From a bacterium (lineage in GTDB: Bacteria; Blakebacterota; Blakebacteria; Blakebacterales; Blakebacteraceae), in assembly GCA_025774205.1 (NCBI GenBank), contig JALGWK010000164.1, positions 1 to 6,056 of the forward strand: a stretch of DNA of 6,056 nt. Direction: 5' to 3'. Under the pieces are notes generated by a model, which worked only from the letters and a program-made list of their open reading frames with translations, was not told the origin of the DNA and ran no database searches. The translations under genes were made by a program, and so were the position numbers. Shown piece after piece: positions 4,940-6,056 of the stretch. Every line of letters starts with the position of its first letter. The first letter of the stretch is position 1.

Positions 4940-6056
4940 TTATCTGGCCAGACGGTACTTGATCAGTGATATCGCGCCGAATTCACCCTGTTCCCCGATG
5001 ATCATGAAATCATGGAAGATCGGTGCTCCAACCAGCGGGTAGTCACCACCTTCAGTTATCTCCACGGTTTCCAGTAATTCACCGGATGGTCTGAAGGCGT
5101 CGAAAGACCGGAAGTCCTGCTCCGCGTTCTTTCGATATGCCTGTACCAGGATGTTGCCCTCGGAATCGACCATGATCTGGCCGAAGGCAGGTTTGAAGCG
5201 GGGAAATTCGGTGTTGTCCCGGATGAAATCCGATGCTCCGAAGGTGATGTTGCCCTCGCTGTCGGAAGATGTGATACCACCGAACCAGGTCTCCATGTCA
5301 TCGCGGGTCACCCGGACCGGAGAGTGGTCATGTTCGAAGGTGGATACGAGACCATCAACAGGATCATGGATCTCGATCCGGTACTCATCGCTGAATCCGA
5401 TTACGATCATGCCGTCCGGAGTGGTACTCCAGTAGACCTGGGGAGCAAAGGGTACCGGGAGGGAATCTCCCGTTTCAGGGACTGTTTTCCTGGTCACGTC
5501 TGCGTTGCTGTATATCGTCCGGCGGAACTGCATCTCGGGTGAATAGAGCCGTATCTCGGTAACCCGTTCATTCTCACCGGATCTCGGTGCATTCCCACCG
5601 ATGTTCGCCCCGGCTCTGCTCGACTGCATAACGATGTCACCGTTGGGGAGGGCCTGCAGTTTCCCCGGCCACCCCTCTTCACTTCTGTTGAGTGGTCGGG
5701 CGGAGATGAAATCACCCTTCGTCGTCATAAGACAGTAGCGGGTGTTTCCCATATCCCAGACCACGAGTCGTCCCAGTGAATAGGTCAGAAAGTAGGGAGT
5801 CCGCAGGTCACCCGGTCCACTGCCCTCCCTGCCGATCACCTTGAGCAATCGGCCGTTTGAATCAAATTTCTTGATGTTGTTCGCCCCGTAATCGGCGAAG
5901 TAGATGTTCCCGTCCTCGTCGACCGTGATCGACCAGGGCTGCTCGAATCCCACCAGATACACATTTTCAGGTAGATCGGCATCGGTGATGGTGATCTCGG
6001 GCACGAACCGTACTTCGCCGCTCCGGTAGAGATCGGCCAGGGCGGTCTGCGCCCTG
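4940..6056 (-). CDS. Six-bladed beta-propeller (NHL-like) protein, N-terminus outside window
   Basis: The frame is open from the right window edge to the TAA at 4940-4942, giving 371 residues in the window. A GTG at 6002-6004 is an internal codon: 17 further in-frame codons precede it without a stop, so the true start and any signal peptide are missing. Repeated blade motifs are visible, each a short beta pattern with D-x-x-G-N-I or similar: WSITVDEDGNIYFADYGANNIKKFDSNGR, LPNGDIVMQS, TTPDGMIVIGFSDEYRIEIHD, SSDSEGNITFGA and MVDSEGNILVQAY. The IGREGSGPGDL segment is typical of the large family of six-bladed propeller proteins of unknown function, many of them lipoproteins or exported. No catalytic residues can be named; a ligand- or protein-binding role in the envelope is the family-level expectation. 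It is followed on the same strand by the sensor phosphatase after 144 bp, and a functional link is possible but not shown. Confidence 0.85.
   Translation of the reverse strand, partial: RAQTALADLYRSGEVRFVPEITITDADLPENVYLVGFEQPWSITVDEDGNIYFADYGANNIKKFDSNGRLLKVIGREGSGPGDLRTPYFLTYSLGRLVVWDMGNTRYCLMTTKGDFISARPLNRSEEGWPGKLQALPNGDIVMQSSRAGANIGGNAPRSGENERVTEIRLYSPEMQFRRTIYSNADVTRKTVPETGDSLPVPFAPQVYWSTTPDGMIVIGFSDEYRIEIHDPVDGLVSTFEHDHSPVRVTRDDMETWFGGITSSDSEGNITFGASDFIRDNTEFPRFKPAFGQIMVDSEGNILVQAYRKNAEQDFRSFDAFRPSGELLETVEITEGGDYPLVGAPIFHDFMIIGEQGEFGAISLIKYRLAR

Noticed and set aside
6002-6004. GTG as the start of the propeller gene
   Set aside because: The frame continues upstream without a stop to the window edge, there is no ribosome site before the GTG, and a signal peptide would be expected but is not seen here. 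The true start lies outside the window.

Overview
This 6.1 kb window holds six protein-coding genes, two of them cut by the window edges. I see no RNA genes, insertion sequences or CRISPR array. By eye the DNA is moderately GC-rich (roughly 55-60 %, estimated, not computed). The gene types are an MBOAT/SGNH acetylation pair, a HAMP-SpoIIE membrane phosphatase and a propeller protein of the 'IGxEGxGPG' kind. They fit a free-living, probably Gram-negative bacterium; such propeller and RsbU-like proteins are frequent in the Bacteroidota/Gemmatimonadota/Latescibacterota sphere. I cannot assign a phylum with confidence.

Left part, + strand (1-1381): the C-terminal end of a membrane-bound O-acyltransferase (AlgI/DltB/PatA superfamily) is followed 6 bp later by a membrane-anchored SGNH/GDSL-like protein. 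This is the usual pairing for O-acetylation of an exported polysaccharide or envelope polymer: the MBOAT carries acyl groups across the membrane and the SGNH protein transfers them. The SGNH protein stops just before the place where the family's Asp-x-x-His catalytic block should be, so it may be truncated or inactive.

Middle, + strand (1382-2271): after a 246 bp gap, which carries a 26-nt hairpin just ahead of the next gene, comes a small VOC (glyoxalase/dioxygenase fold) protein. It overlaps by ATGA a small helix-hairpin-helix protein that resembles the Cdd1 family. The two are translationally coupled and form one small operon.

Right part, - strand (2297-6056): an 832-residue sensor phosphatase lies convergent to the previous operon. 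It has an N-terminal multi-helix membrane region, an extracytoplasmic domain of about 240 residues, HAMP, and a SpoIIE/PP2C catalytic domain. The catalytic domain carries an unusual acidic insert of about 50 residues. Upstream on the same strand is a partial six-bladed beta-propeller (NHL-like) gene that runs off the window. The 144 bp between these two genes is AT-rich and holds a long imperfect stem-loop, a 9-bp direct repeat and a weak promoter-like match.

No recognised novel system stands out. The items most worth a second look are the acidic insert in the phosphatase, the missing C-terminal catalytic block of the SGNH protein, and a strong excess of GATC sites across the whole window (about 84 by manual count, against about 23 expected).
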